Source: Symsagittifera roscoffensis (taxonomy: Eukaryota > Xenacoelomorpha > Acoela > Convolutidae). Taken from it: 64,000 nucleotides of DNA. The stretch spans positions 45,371,095-45,435,094 of the forward strand of contig NC_087071.1 of the NCBI RefSeq assembly GCF_963678635.1, read 5' to 3'. The translations under genes and the position numbers were made by a program. This document shows positions 49,101 through 58,840 of this stretch, one piece after another (the stretch's first letter is position 1; each line of letters starts with the position of its first letter). The notes below the pieces were generated by a model that was not told the DNA's origin, did no database searches, and worked only from the letters and a program-made list of their open reading frames with translations.

Positions 49101-52100
49101 GTGCACTAATTGTGAGAGGGACAAGAAGTGAGCATCTGCACTGTTGAGGTCGAGCAAGTTGTCATTCTACTGAAACAGATCAAGTATTATACACAGAGCA
49201 GTTAACAAGATAATGAGATGAACCGTACAAATTTGTATCCATTCAGTTAATCATATAAAATTCTGGGAATTTTCCCAAAAGAGCTCTTAACCGACTGAAT
49301 AAGCGTTGAAAAACAAGCGTACCATTTTACTTAACTAATTGTTTAAAAAAACTCTCATTTAAGCAATCCAGAGGAAAAACCATTTCAGACATAAAATTTT
49401 GGCCTTAAGTAAGGCACCAAATCTTCAATTTTACGCTCTAGAGACTTTTACAGGGCTTGAATACTCAATTCAAATACTTCTAAAGGAAACAAACTCCCAA
49501 AATGTAAATTCCTAGCAATCTAAATGAAGCTCACTTCAAAATTGAAACTACCTGTGTTAGATTAAGCAGACTCAATGCAAATAGTTCCCCGTATGAAGTT
49601 TCAAACAAATCTTCTTTTGGCCTCTCGTTCAGTTCTGATTCTCTATTCTCATTGGCCACTTTGAACTCGGAATCAACCAATCCGCAAGCAGTGGCGAATT
49701 TTTTCAAGATCTGGAATTGAGTTTCTGTGTCAAGTTGCGAAGGCTTGTCAGACTTACTTGAAGTATTATCCACAACTGGAAACAAATAAACATTATTATA
49801 TTTCTATACCTTTTTTTTTGTTTCAATAATTCATTTTTTCAAGAAAATTTTTTAATCCAGGCACAAGATTAACTTATTAAAAAAACGTCCTTGTTCAAAA
49901 TATGATCAGAGAAAGAATTAAAACAATTGAGAAAAAATCAGTCAGAAAACAATTATTCATTTCGTATAATTTGATCTTATGGTTTCAAATGTGGCTCATT
50001 TAGCTTCGGGATTGCGAAAAAAGATTTTAACACAGAGGCGAAGCTTCGCAAACACTAGCGACAACACGACTAGCAGCTCTATAAAGTGCAATAAGAAAAA
50101 GTAGAAATATGCCTCGAATTGATAAAAAAGATCGGCTACGTGTCACATTCATCCTGCCACCTAGATATGAGTCTCACACACTTACCACTCAGCTACGGAC
50201 GCTTAACTGCTCATGAACAATAGCCACAAATAAAGCAGAGAAGAGATGCTATGCAGTTTCCAATGCTACAGATTGTGATTATAGCGTAAGTGAAATAAGT
50301 GAACACTTTTTAATGAACACTTCAAATTGCGAGTTAAGTTAGAAAAAAAAGAAGTTTCGTACTAATACACTAACGCTTGTTAGTGTAAAAACAGGAAACT
50401 TTTTTTGGAAAACAGTATAATTTTACATCCTACTTTTCTGACGCGTTATCTGCTGTTCTTGTGACTGTGCGTCGAAGAATATACTCTCGTCATACATATC
50501 TCCACTGCGGGTAATTTCATCTTCCAATTTAGCCAGAGGGAAACTTGAAGTTCTTTTCCATGCTCTAGTGTGATCTTGTTCTGATAATTCGCTCTCAATT
50601 AGTGACTTTAAGCTGCGTTTCTTCATCTACAAAAATAGTTTTAAAAACTCAAGTTTTGTCAAGAATACGCATCTGAAAGAAAGGAAAAAACCTAAAGCTG
50701 CGAAGCTAATTTCAGTGCTGGTAATCGTGAGAAGGATCAGCTTGCTACAGCAAAAAAAAATTACTTAAGTTTTCAGCATTTCAAATAAAATGTGCAATAA
50801 AAACAAGCTTGCGCAAACATGGATAAATAAACAGCTACGCTTTTACGAAAGCGACACTAAAATAAACCTCCTCTGCGATTCGCAGGAGCGACGATTATTT
50901 ATTTGTTTACAAAGATGCTAACGGGAGCTTCGCACCGCTCACGATACATATAAAAAAACATAGCATGGCAAGCTAGCGAACCAAACATCTGATCAAAGAA
51001 AAGACGGTTGCTGTGCAAGCAGTAAAGAATGTTCCGACCATAGTCTTAAAAAATACAGAGCAGTTTGTTTTCAAATTGGTGTCGTTTTTTGCGTGTTGTG
51101 ATAAAAGGCTCTGAACGAAAAACTGGAAATGAGGCATATTTGAGAATAATAAAATAGGCGAACTGACCAACAGTTTTTGAAGAAAAGTGTTTAGAAAAAC
51201 AGAAAAAAATAAAGAGTTCAAAAAAAGGACTGGAAAAACAAAAAATCGGCTTAACTTCAGGTGAATAGTATAAAAGTTTATGCTTTTATAAGCCTGCTCG
51301 ATCAATTTTCGCTCAATTTTAGACTAAAAAATCAGAAATTTTAAACCTGTTTTTCTTGATACTGAGACAATTTTTTAAAAAATTCAATACCGTTCGCATC
51401 ACAACTGAAAGGGCATTAATATGATATGTCACTTGACTGACTCATTCCGATGATTATTTGTGGTAGCTGATTTTGCGTAAAAAAAAAAGAAAAAACTAAA
51501 ACACCCGAAGAAAGAGTTTAGAATGTTTGTGAATGTTTAGACTTCTAGTTATTAAAGTTCCAAATGAAAAATATCCGACAGTTGGAAAAGTGTCAATGAA
51601 TGCAATTAGGCAGAAAAAAGGCAATTGTCTTGTTTTTTGAAAAACCTCAACATTCAATTTTCAAGAAAAAACAGATGCCCTTAATGGTCTTTGAACTTTA
51701 AAACATATTATGATCGGCACCTTTCCGTTCAAATTAAGCTAATTTGAGAAAACTGGATCAATTGTAAACTTTTTGATTTTGCTGGGAAACCTGAAAATTA
51801 AATTCCATTTTCGAAACTAGAAGTCGATCAAGCTTTTCCTGGCCTTTAAACTTTCGCTGTTCGATAGTGGAGTTTGCTTTCCTTTTAACTCAGGAAATGA
51901 ACTCAACTTAAAAAGAAACCACAAGTCAAACCGCAAAAAAAGTATATTTGAGCCTGAACAAATTTTAAGAATTTTCCTTAAAAAAACTAAACAAAACAAT
52001 CATCGGGACCTGTAAAAAGTCTGAAATACGTTCAGTCTCTTAAAAAGTACATATTTGCTTTTGGGAACCTAATTGATCAAAAATAGCATAAATAGATTCA

Positions 52101-53854
52101 AAATATACACAAAATTAAAGCTGCGCTTCACCAACTCAAAAAAAAATATCAATGAAAGGCCATGAAGAACATTGCATTATAAAAAAGCTAATAATTGAAC
52201 AAAATTTCTGGCAAAAACGGGTCTGAGAAATTTCTCGAATTCGTGGAAACTTTAGAACGAGATCACGAAATTCGCGACAAATTGAAAAAACAAATTCTTA
52301 ACTGCCGAATTCTTTGTTCCGACCAATAAAAACGAGGAACTTTGATTCGGGTGTTTTCGTTTTTCCTTTTCTTTGTTTTTCACGAAAAACAGGTACCACA
52401 AATATCATCGGAGTGGGTTGATTAATATGTCATATTAAAGCGCGTTCAGTCGTGATTCGAACATTTTAAAAAATTCCCAGGGTCGAGAAAAACCGGTTTG
52501 AGTAAAACGAGCGAGCAGGCTTATTTTTTTATTCGACAAAAAGCATTTAGCATATATAACACTGAGGCGAAATTGCGCTTCGCAAACACTTGCGAGCACA
52601 TGACCAAAAAACACCTCTATCAAGTGAAATAGGGAAAACTTGAAATAAGCCTCAAATTAGCCAAAACTCAGCTACGTGTAGGATTCGAATCTGCTACCTA
52701 CTGCGAAACTGAAGGCATCCACACAAATTTTGCAAGCATCAAATCGCAAAGCATAAAGCCACAGTTTGTATAAACTATGCTTTTCAAAACATTGCGAGAT
52801 ATAATTAGTTAGAAAATTTCGGAAATCTAGTTTTTATTATAGTTACATTGTATGAAACAAACGTCTGTTTTTTCGTTTCATTTGATGAATTAAAAGTGCA
52901 TTAACTGTGTTAATTTATTACTATTCGAATGTCAAAGCACATGCTACCAAAAAGCTGTAAAAATGTCCTAAAAGTGGCACCAATATTTGCGATTTAGGTT
53001 GAAAAAAAAAGAAAGTTCGTACTAATACACTAGCTTCGCAAGTGTAATAATCGTAATGGGTGGAGTGATATACCATTTTAAAACCCTTTCAGCCTAAAGC
53101 GGAATTGAAACAATTTCAAAAAAGTTGTCCATCTCGAGAAAAACCGGTTAGAAATTTTTGAGTTTTCAGTAGAAATGAGCGAGCCGGCTTATTTTAAAAG
53201 GAAAGCCAATTAAAATCTATTTTCGCTCTAGTAAAATAATTTTCGAAGTTTTCAGCGCCATTTTTGGAATAAAAGTTTGCAAAATTTCACAAGAAAATTC
53301 TGCAAATGAAATGAAAACACTTTTTGTCAAAAAAGCCTAATTTCTGGGCTTTCGTCGCATCATTTTATCACACGACACTCATGCGAAAAAAACCCGGAAA
53401 AGCTTTTTTTAAAAGTTTTTCAAGAGTATGACCGAAACATTTTGTACTACCTGCACAGCAACCAGCTATATTTGTTCCTATTGCAATTGCCCATTAAGCT
53501 GAAACAATTGCGCGAGCATCCAAGACTTTTTCAGCAACTTAAAATAACTTCAAGCTTGAAAAAAAAAAATATATAACCTGTTCGAATTCGAGCTTCAACT
53601 GCGCAAAATTATTCTCTGAGTTGTTTGACACCTTTTCCTCTTCAATCCTCTGCTGATTCTTTTCTGTTAAAATAGCCCTATCTGTAATTCTGATTCCGCA
53701 CTTCAACTCTGGCTGTTGAAGTGCACTTCTAATTCGTGCCCAGAGTTTAGGTCCGAAGAATCCTCCGTAGACTTTAGATAGAAAAACATCTGCATTGGCG
53801 AACAGAGTTTTCTCTAACCTTTTGAGCCTGTGAGTTTGGCCAGCAGTCATAGAT
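45974..53854 (-). CDS. NSUN3/NSUN4-like RNA methyltransferase homologue, probably inactive
   Basis: NSUN3 and NSUN4 are mitochondrial RNA m5C methyltransferases; NSUN4 acts on small-subunit rRNA and works with MTERF4. Eight minus-strand exons align in order with the family. The N-terminal region is VYGGFFGPKLWARIRSALQ. The motif I region reads LLDLNSADAHFLSLSQL where active enzymes have LDLCAAPGGK. The motif II region is LVSDSAESSLKDRRQMV. The motif IV region is VVVTVPCLNEKS, keeping the Pro-Cys. The pre-motif VI strand is LIRPGGRVVY, followed by LLHSVCPSH instead of STC. So the fold is traceable but the SAM-binding loop is gone. Exons 1-6 join in phase at GT-AG sites. The last two junctions keep frame only if the donor lacks its GT. 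The C-terminus (GPMY region) was not securely found. Confidence 0.7.
46412..46489 (-). CDS. NSUN-like exon 7 (RPGG strand)
   Basis: After acceptor CTGACAG it encodes LCNFLNLLAKEHIVCDILQL then IRPGGR, the strand before the catalytic Cys in NSUN proteins. The phase disagrees by one base with exon 6 and with exon 8 when strict GT donors are used. Confidence 0.6.
47063..47179 (-). CDS. NSUN-like exon 6 (motif IV Pro-Cys)
   Basis: It encodes VVVTVPCLNEKSVLNEVSPL and then NPFHSANFKAISSLAQRQQ. VPC matches the DVPC/DAPC motif, with the preceding Asp replaced by Thr. The donor GTAAGG would end the exon at CA; the frame of the next exon wants CAG. Confidence 0.7.
47455..48213. mobile_element. Foldback/MITE-like element with long repetitive TIRs
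   Basis: The two ends are inverted copies about 95 bp long, built from imperfect repeats of CAACTTGTCC on the left and GGACAAGTTG on the right. The left end reads GACTAATTGCCCGAAGTCAA, and the reverse complement of the right end reads CACTTTGCCCCAAGTCAA, then both continue through CCAACTTG units. About 550 bp of AT-rich DNA without an ORF lies between. It sits in the intron between NSUN-like exons 5 and 6. This fits a non-autonomous DNA transposon. Confidence 0.75.
48651..48769 (-). CDS. NSUN-like exon 5
   Basis: It encodes SLGLKSVNELNELRSPLIF, then KQLDDYDYSEAGLFREAFSK, corresponding to the stretch before motif IV (FDKVLVD in NSUN3). Donor GTCAGT, phase 1. Confidence 0.7.
49009..49166 (-). 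CDS. NSUN-like exon 4 (degenerate SAM motif I)
   Basis: It encodes NDNLLDLNSADAHFLSLSQL, then HFNALVSDSAESSLKDRR. LDL is kept, but the residues that should be CAAPGGK are NSADAHF. Donor is GTCAGT. Confidence 0.7.
49552..49775 (-). CDS. NSUN-like exon 3
   Basis: It encodes IVDNTSSKSDKPSQLDTET, a charged linker, then TSYGELFALSLLNLTQ, which aligns with the LLNAASLLPVLAL helix preceding SAM motif I. Donor GTAGTT, phase 0. Confidence 0.7.
50028..50388 (+). repeat. Family A repeat copy, complete short form
   Basis: It starts ACACAGAGGCGAAGCTTCGC, a palindromic start, and ends with the hairpin ACACTAACGC-TTG-TTAGTGT. At about 360 bp it may represent a whole unit. The tRNA-like core on the minus strand is decayed here. 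Confidence 0.75.
50434..50626 (-). CDS. NSUN-like exon 2
   Basis: After acceptor TTTGTAG it encodes MKKRSLKSLIESELSEQD, then charged, weakly conserved sequence ending ITRQK. Donor GTAGGA, phase 1. The exon begins with ATG, but phase continuity with exon 1 suggests it is internal. Confidence 0.65.
51000..51500 (+). repeat. Family C repeat copy
   Basis: It starts ACGGTTGCTGTGCAAGCAG, has AGAATGTTCCGACCATAGTC, and continues into TAATATGATATGTC and TTATTTGTGGTAGCTGATTT, matching 33720-34030. Confidence 0.6.
51562..52045 (+). repeat. Family B repeat copy
   Basis: It starts CCGACAGTTGGAAAAGTGT, has AATTTGAGAAAACTGGATCA, GAAACTAGAAGTCGATCAAG and CTGTTCGATAGTGGAGTTTG, and ends with the CAATCATCGGGACC block. 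A near-complete unit. Confidence 0.7.
52290..52520 (-). repeat. Family C repeat copy, inverted
   Basis: It contains ACCACAAATATCATCGGAGT, AATATGTCATATTAAAGC and GGTCGAGAAAAACCGGTTTG, the reverse of blocks at 33720-33900 and 51330-51480. Confidence 0.55.
52556..53050 (+). repeat. Family A repeat copy, long form
   Basis: It starts ACACTGAGGCGAAATTGCGC, has a tRNA-like core (GGATTCGAATCTG), the TGTCAAAGCACATGC block, and ends CACTAGCTTCGCAAGTGTAA. Confidence 0.7.
53578..53854 (-). CDS. NSUN-like exon 1
   Basis: It follows acceptor TTTTTTAG, with ATG at 53850: MTAGQTHRLKRLEKTLF, then ADVFLSKVYGGFFGPKLWAR, like the N-terminal helices of NSUN3/4. Donor is GTTATA. An upstream 5' exon is likely. 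Confidence 0.7.
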
Positions 53855-54227
53855 CTAAAAAATGAGTTGTGATGCTCAGTTGGTTGATATATATTTTACT
53901 AACTATTTCTAAACCGATTCAGCGAGAATTTCAAGCCATTCAACGCTAAAGTAAGGACGATGTCCTGCTTCTGGAAATATTTCAATGTGCACTTTCAAAT
54001 GGGTAAAACATTAATAAAACTAACAAAGAGTTGAAACTGAAAGAATAAAGTAATTTAATCAATCTCGTCTATGATAAGCTGAAAAGAAGTCTGAGTTATG
54101 AACTACAACGAAAAAAGTCAAAAGCCATTTTTTGATTTCTTAGAAGTCATATAAAAAGAACCGCAATACTCGCTGCAATTTTCCAACAATCGCCGAAATT
54201 TTCATGGTCAGTTAAATTCACTTGAAC

Positions 54228-54233
54228 TTTATT
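54228..54233 (-). terminator. Possible HACL2 polyadenylation signal
   Basis: AATAAA on the minus strand about 135 bases after the HACL2 stop codon, the only such hexamer noticed close by. Confidence 0.5.
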
Positions 54234-54366
54234 TCATTTAACATTGGCGAACTTTTTTCATCTGCAGTTCAAAATTTAACAGGAAAAGTTTTTCTGATTA
54301 TCTAAATAAGGCAAGAAAGGCTCTTGAAAGCACGAATAACCAAAGCATTATCAAACGATGACTGAT

Positions 54367-56232
54367 TCATACTGAAATGGATCCATCTCTGAAGTCTGTC
54401 GTTCCAATCAGACAATTCAACAACGCCGACTTTCCTTCTTTCAAAGTTTGTTTGCACTCTTCCAAACTGCCTTCAATATTATCCTCTTGGTCTTTAAGCA
54501 GAACTCCTTTACCGCCTAAAGCTTCGACAACTTTCTCATACGATGAGAACTCAAGCATGCATCCTACATTGCTGCCCAGCATAGGTTTCTGTTCACGTGC
54601 AATTTGGGTCCAACACGCGTCATTACCGACGACTGAAAGAACCGGGATTTTGAATCTGCGATACGTATCATACTCAATTATAGAATACCCTAGAGAACCA
54701 TCGCCGTATATGATCCAGATCTCAGCATTAGGGTTTGCAGCCTTGGCTCCTATGGCGAAACCAGCTCCCACTCCAAGGGTTCCGAAGGGTCCTGGATCCA
54801 GCCATTGGAGCGGACCCCTAGGGCGTAAAATATACGAAGCAGTGGCTACAAAGTCACCGCCATCTGCGACTATAATCGAGTTCTGACTCAATTTCTCCTC
54901 GACTTTGAACAAAACATGAAGTGGGTTCAAATATCTATCAACCTCCATTTTGCTCTTTTCGAGATGTTTGTCTTCCTTTTCCTTCTCTCGAGACTTTAGT
55001 TCGCTCGCCCAGCTTTCATCAGCTTTGTATCCGAGCAACGCCGCGTGTAACCTTCCAATGAAATTTGCCGAATCACCCACGATTCCTATGTCAGGTTTCC
55101 AGAACATATCACTGTTTAACTTCATCAAGTCTTTTCCTCTGTTGATTGAAATCACTTTCGCCTGTTTGCCTATAGATCGTCCGTAACTCAGTCTAAAATC
55201 ACAAACAGTTCCAGCAAGTATGATCAAATCGGCCTCCTTTAGAACCTGAGATCTGTTTTGTCTGATATGAATTGGATTGTTACGTCCAAGAAGTCCACGG
55301 GCCATTCCGCTAAGAAAACACGGAGCTCCAAACGACTCAAGAGCTACTATCGTGTTTTGAAACGAACATGGCGGTATAATAGCTTGACTGCCTATAAGGA
55401 AAACTGGTTTCTTAGCTTGTGAAAGTAGTTTTGCCGATGCTTGGACTTGAGAATCTTTAGCTTTTGGAATGTCAATGTCTAAAGGTTCACAACTTCTCTC
55501 TTCGAAAGCACCAGCAAACAAGTCGTTCAAATAAATACTGAGATAGAAATTAACAATTTTTTGGACTATTCCTCTGGGTTTTTCCTTGACGCCTATTTCT
55601 TTGCTAATCATCGGGTACGGATAGAGAGTATCGATCGGCAGTTCAACAAAAACTGGGGCAGGAACCCCAGATTGTGCAATCTTGATGGCTTCTTTCAAGG
55701 TCGGTATAATATCTCGCACTTTATTAACAGACACGCAGTATTTACAGACTGGCTTGAACAACGACATTTGGTCAATGTCTTGAAGTGCGCCTCTTCCTTT
55801 CAGTATACTGGCGGCCGCTCCTCCAAGAAGCACAACTGGCGATTCTGCCATTTGAGCATTTTTTAAAGCAGTCACTACATTGGTTAAACCAGGTCCCGCA
55901 GTCACCGCAACAACGCCAATTCCTCGGCCAACTCTTGCGTAGGCATCGGCCGCAAATGCTGCGTTGACTTCATGTCGCGTGTCAATGACTTTAATTCCCA
56001 GTTCCTCGCAAGCAACAGCAATAGGTGAAATATGGCCTCCAGGTAGTGTAAAAATAGTATCAATATCGTGCGACTTCAGTACCTTTGCTACTAATGATCC
56101 ACCATGTTTTGTGCTTGTGCGATCAGCTTTATGGAAAAGTTGGTACCAAAAATTGAATCTTTTGAGGAACATTAAAACTGAAACGCCGGCTGTTACAGTA
56201 GTTCCGATATAAAATATCGTCGTTACATCCAT
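54367..56232 (-). CDS. HACL2: 2-hydroxyacyl-CoA lyase 2 / ILVBL-type ThDP enzyme, intronless
   Basis: 621 residues in one exon, from ATG at 56232 to TGA. It matches vertebrate ILVBL/HACL2 end to end (about 630 residues). HACL2 is a thiamine-diphosphate lyase of the endoplasmic reticulum that cleaves 2-hydroxyacyl-CoAs in fatty-acid alpha-oxidation. An N-terminal membrane anchor (about 5-25) is followed by GGHISPIAVACEELGIKVID and DTRHEVNAAFAADAYARVG with the cofactor-activating Glu, then AVTAGPGLTN. The central domain has LAGTVCDFRLSYGRSIG, and the C-terminal ThDP motif is GDGSLGYS ending in VVGND. It ends RDGSISV, like the human protein. Vertebrate orthologues have many introns, so the lack of introns beside intron-rich neighbours suggests a retrocopy. 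The frame is intact and apparently functional. AATAAA is present at 54233-54228. Confidence 0.96.
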   Translation of the reverse strand: MDVTTIFYIGTTVTAGVSVLMFLKRFNFWYQLFHKADRTSTKHGGSLVAKVLKSHDIDTIFTLPGGHISPIAVACEELGIKVIDTRHEVNAAFAADAYARVGRGIGVVAVTAGPGLTNVVTALKNAQMAESPVVLLGGAAASILKGRGALQDIDQMSLFKPVCKYCVSVNKVRDIIPTLKEAIKIAQSGVPAPVFVELPIDTLYPYPMISKEIGVKEKPRGIVQKIVNFYLSIYLNDLFAGAFEERSCEPLDIDIPKAKDSQVQASAKLLSQAKKPVFLIGSQAIIPPCSFQNTIVALESFGAPCFLSGMARGLLGRNNPIHIRQNRSQVLKEADLIILAGTVCDFRLSYGRSIGKQAKVISINRGKDLMKLNSDMFWKPDIGIVGDSANFIGRLHAALLGYKADESWASELKSREKEKEDKHLEKSKMEVDRYLNPLHVLFKVEEKLSQNSIIVADGGDFVATASYILRPRGPLQWLDPGPFGTLGVGAGFAIGAKAANPNAEIWIIYGDGSLGYSIIEYDTYRRFKIPVLSVVGNDACWTQIAREQKPMLGSNVGCMLEFSSYEKVVEALGGKGVLLKDQEDNIEGSLEECKQTLKEGKSALLNCLIGTTDFRDGSISV

Positions 56233-56400
56233 TAGTTTAACACAATCATGTTCAATAACTGAAACTTAATTGAAAATGGAAGAAACAATCAATTGATCAA
56301 ATAAGAATTACCAAACGATTAAACAATGGTCCAAACTCAGGTCACACCAACCAATATATAAAAAAAAACCAATATATATAAAAAAAAAACACTTTAATTG
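56233..56400 (-). promoter_or_regulatory. Short 5' region of HACL2 next to a LINE 3' end
   Basis: Only about 130-170 bp separate the HACL2 start codon from the A/T-rich tail of the upstream LINE. No clear TATA or initiator was recognised. HACL2 transcription must start here or within the LINE. Confidence 0.4.
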
Positions 56401-56594
56401 CACATCGAAATTAATTTCAATACACAAGTGTATGTCAAATGTTTTCTGTTTTTTTTTCCTATCAGTTCACAAAAATATTATAACATCATTAGATACACAT
56501 AGTTACAATAACAAGAAACAAAACAAACTCGATTACAATTATCGATGATTACTTTTCACCTGAGAGCTTCAAGATGGTTGGTAAATAAATGTTA

Positions 56595-58290
56595 TTATTT
56601 AAACTTGAAGCTTTTCCATGAAACTTTACCATGAGTTGCCACAGAAGGGTCTTCTTTAAATAAAAATAAATAAAAATTTTTGAATTTTATCTGTGCTTTT
56701 CTGTATGTTACTATGTCTTTAAAGTTGACTTTATCATCTGTTAGTTTGTTCCAGATTATGACGGACTTTCTAAAGAAGGAATTTTCTATGTATTGCCCAT
56801 TGTATCTGTCGCCGAAATATAATTTTTTGTTTCTTGTATTAATATCTATTTGGTGGTTATCATACTCAATGTTATAATAGGCTGGCAATAACTGATGTTG
56901 TATTTTCCAAAAGTGACATAATATTTTGTAGTCCAGAAACATTGTTACTGGTAATATATTGCGTTTTAGCTTCAAGTCTGAAGTTGAGTTGTATTTTGCA
57001 CGATCGCAGCAAGTTTCTACTGCCCAGCTTAATTGTTTTTCCAGAGATATCATTAGGTTAGCGGATATTCCACTTAAAAGAATTGCTGGGTAATGCAAAT
57101 GACTAATTACCAGTGCATGCATTATCAAGAGTCTTGTTTTCACTGGCAATGGCTTTTTGATTTCTTGAAGTGTTTTTATTCCGCATGCCATTTTCCTGAG
57201 AATATTTTTGATTTCATCTTGGAATGTGAGAAACTGATCTAAAACTACTCCTAGGTATTTAACATTGGTTTTTTCCTCAATTATTTTATCATCTAGAGTT
57301 ATTTCATACTTTTCATTCTTTTTCCTTGAATGTTTTCTGCTGAAAACGATGAGTTCTGTTTTTTTTGCATTCAATTGAAGTGAGTGTTCTAAAAAATAAT
57401 TTGACAATAGACTGCAATTGGCTTCGAGTGTTTTAATAGCTTTTTGTGGATTGTTATTTTCACAGAATAGTAATGAATCATCCGCATATTGAACTATTTT
57501 ACATGTTTTGTCAATTTGTTTGTTGAATTCGTTAATGTAGAGATTGAATATTAGAGGGCCAAGGACAGTGCCCTGTGGGACACCCTGCTCAAGTGTAATC
57601 CAATAGGGTTCGGTGTTGTTAACAATTGTTTTCTGACTTCGATTGGTGATAAAGGAATTGATCATTTCTATAGCTTCTTCGGAAAAATTTAACTCTTTTA
57701 GTTTTTGTTTAAGATAAGTATGATCAATAGAATCAAATGCTTTAGAGAGATCCAGTGAGGAACATGCTACACTTTTGTTGTTGTCTATTGCTTTTCTGAA
57801 TGCTTCAGTGCAAAAAAGAATAGCGTCGATTGTTGAATATGATGTTTTGAACCCAAAATGGGTATTACTTAGTAATTTTTGGGATATCAGATATTCGTTG
57901 ATTTGTTTATTTAATTTTTCAAAAACTTATGAAAGAGCCACAGTTATAGAGATAGGCCTATAATTTTTTGGCAGTTCTGGATCTTCTTTTTTGTATATTG
58001 GTGTGACAATTGCTTTTTTGAGCTTGCAAGGATATGTCTTGTTTTTCAAAAACTCATTGTACAGAAATGTTAGATGTGTGTTTATTTCATTTCAGCCATC
58101 CTTCAGCGCCCAGGCTGGAATTTTGGATGGACCTGGTGCCTTTTGACAATTTAAATTATCTATTTCTTTTTTACATTCAGCTGATTTGATGAATCGGAAT
58201 GAAAATTTATTATTATTTCGAATTGTGCATGTAGAAGTCGGTGGACTTTGCCTGATTTTTGAATTTTTCTCATAAAAAGCATCCAAGAGT
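56595..58290 (-). pseudogene. LINE reverse transcriptase (broken)
   Basis: Recognisable blocks in order: KAPGPSKIPAWALKDG, VTPIYKKEDPELPKNYRPIS, LDLSKAFDSIDH, GVPQGTVLGPLIFNLYI and YADDSLLF. The region downstream of about 57900 is one long open frame of at least 356 residues, ending in a CR1-like C-terminus (KSVIIWNKL then KFKNFYLFLF). Confidence 0.88.
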
Positions 58291-58840
58291 TGAGAACTTG
58301 TAATTTAGCAGGTTCGCCATCTGTAAATTATTGGTTATGAAATCGCCGAAGGAGTTTCTAAGTAATAGAATGAGGTTGGAAGATTTTTTTGAGTTTCTTG
58401 TATCGTTTATTATACTCCATTTTTCGCGTTCGCTTTTTTCGAGTTAAACAGTTGGGAAATAAAATTATCATCTTCGTAGTTTACCTTTGGTTTGTCGTTG
58501 CGAATGAAAATAGTCTTCTGTGGGGCACATTCTTTAATGGTGTCAGCAATGTTAGATGTGAAGATGTCGAGCATTATTTCGTGATTATTATTGCTATAGA
58601 AACTTCTCCAATTTATAGCTGATAGTTTTTGTTTGAATTTGTAATTGGAGTAATTGGATTTGTCATATATTTTCCGTTCGATTGGTCTTACGTTGTTGTT
58701 CAGCTTAAGTTCTGTAATGAATGCTGTTGCTTGGTGTTCGGTCTTAATTGGTGGTGTGAATACTATTGAATTATTTGTTAGATCTTTTATGCCTAGGTCG
58801 GTGATAATATAGTCAATTAGTGCTTTTGAGTGAGTAGGTG

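Noticed and set aside
36786-53854. Genome-wide non-canonical splicing system
   Set aside because: The Argonaute introns, apart from one unresolved junction, and most NSUN-like introns are plain GT-AG. Only four junctions deviate, and G-run length errors could explain three of them.
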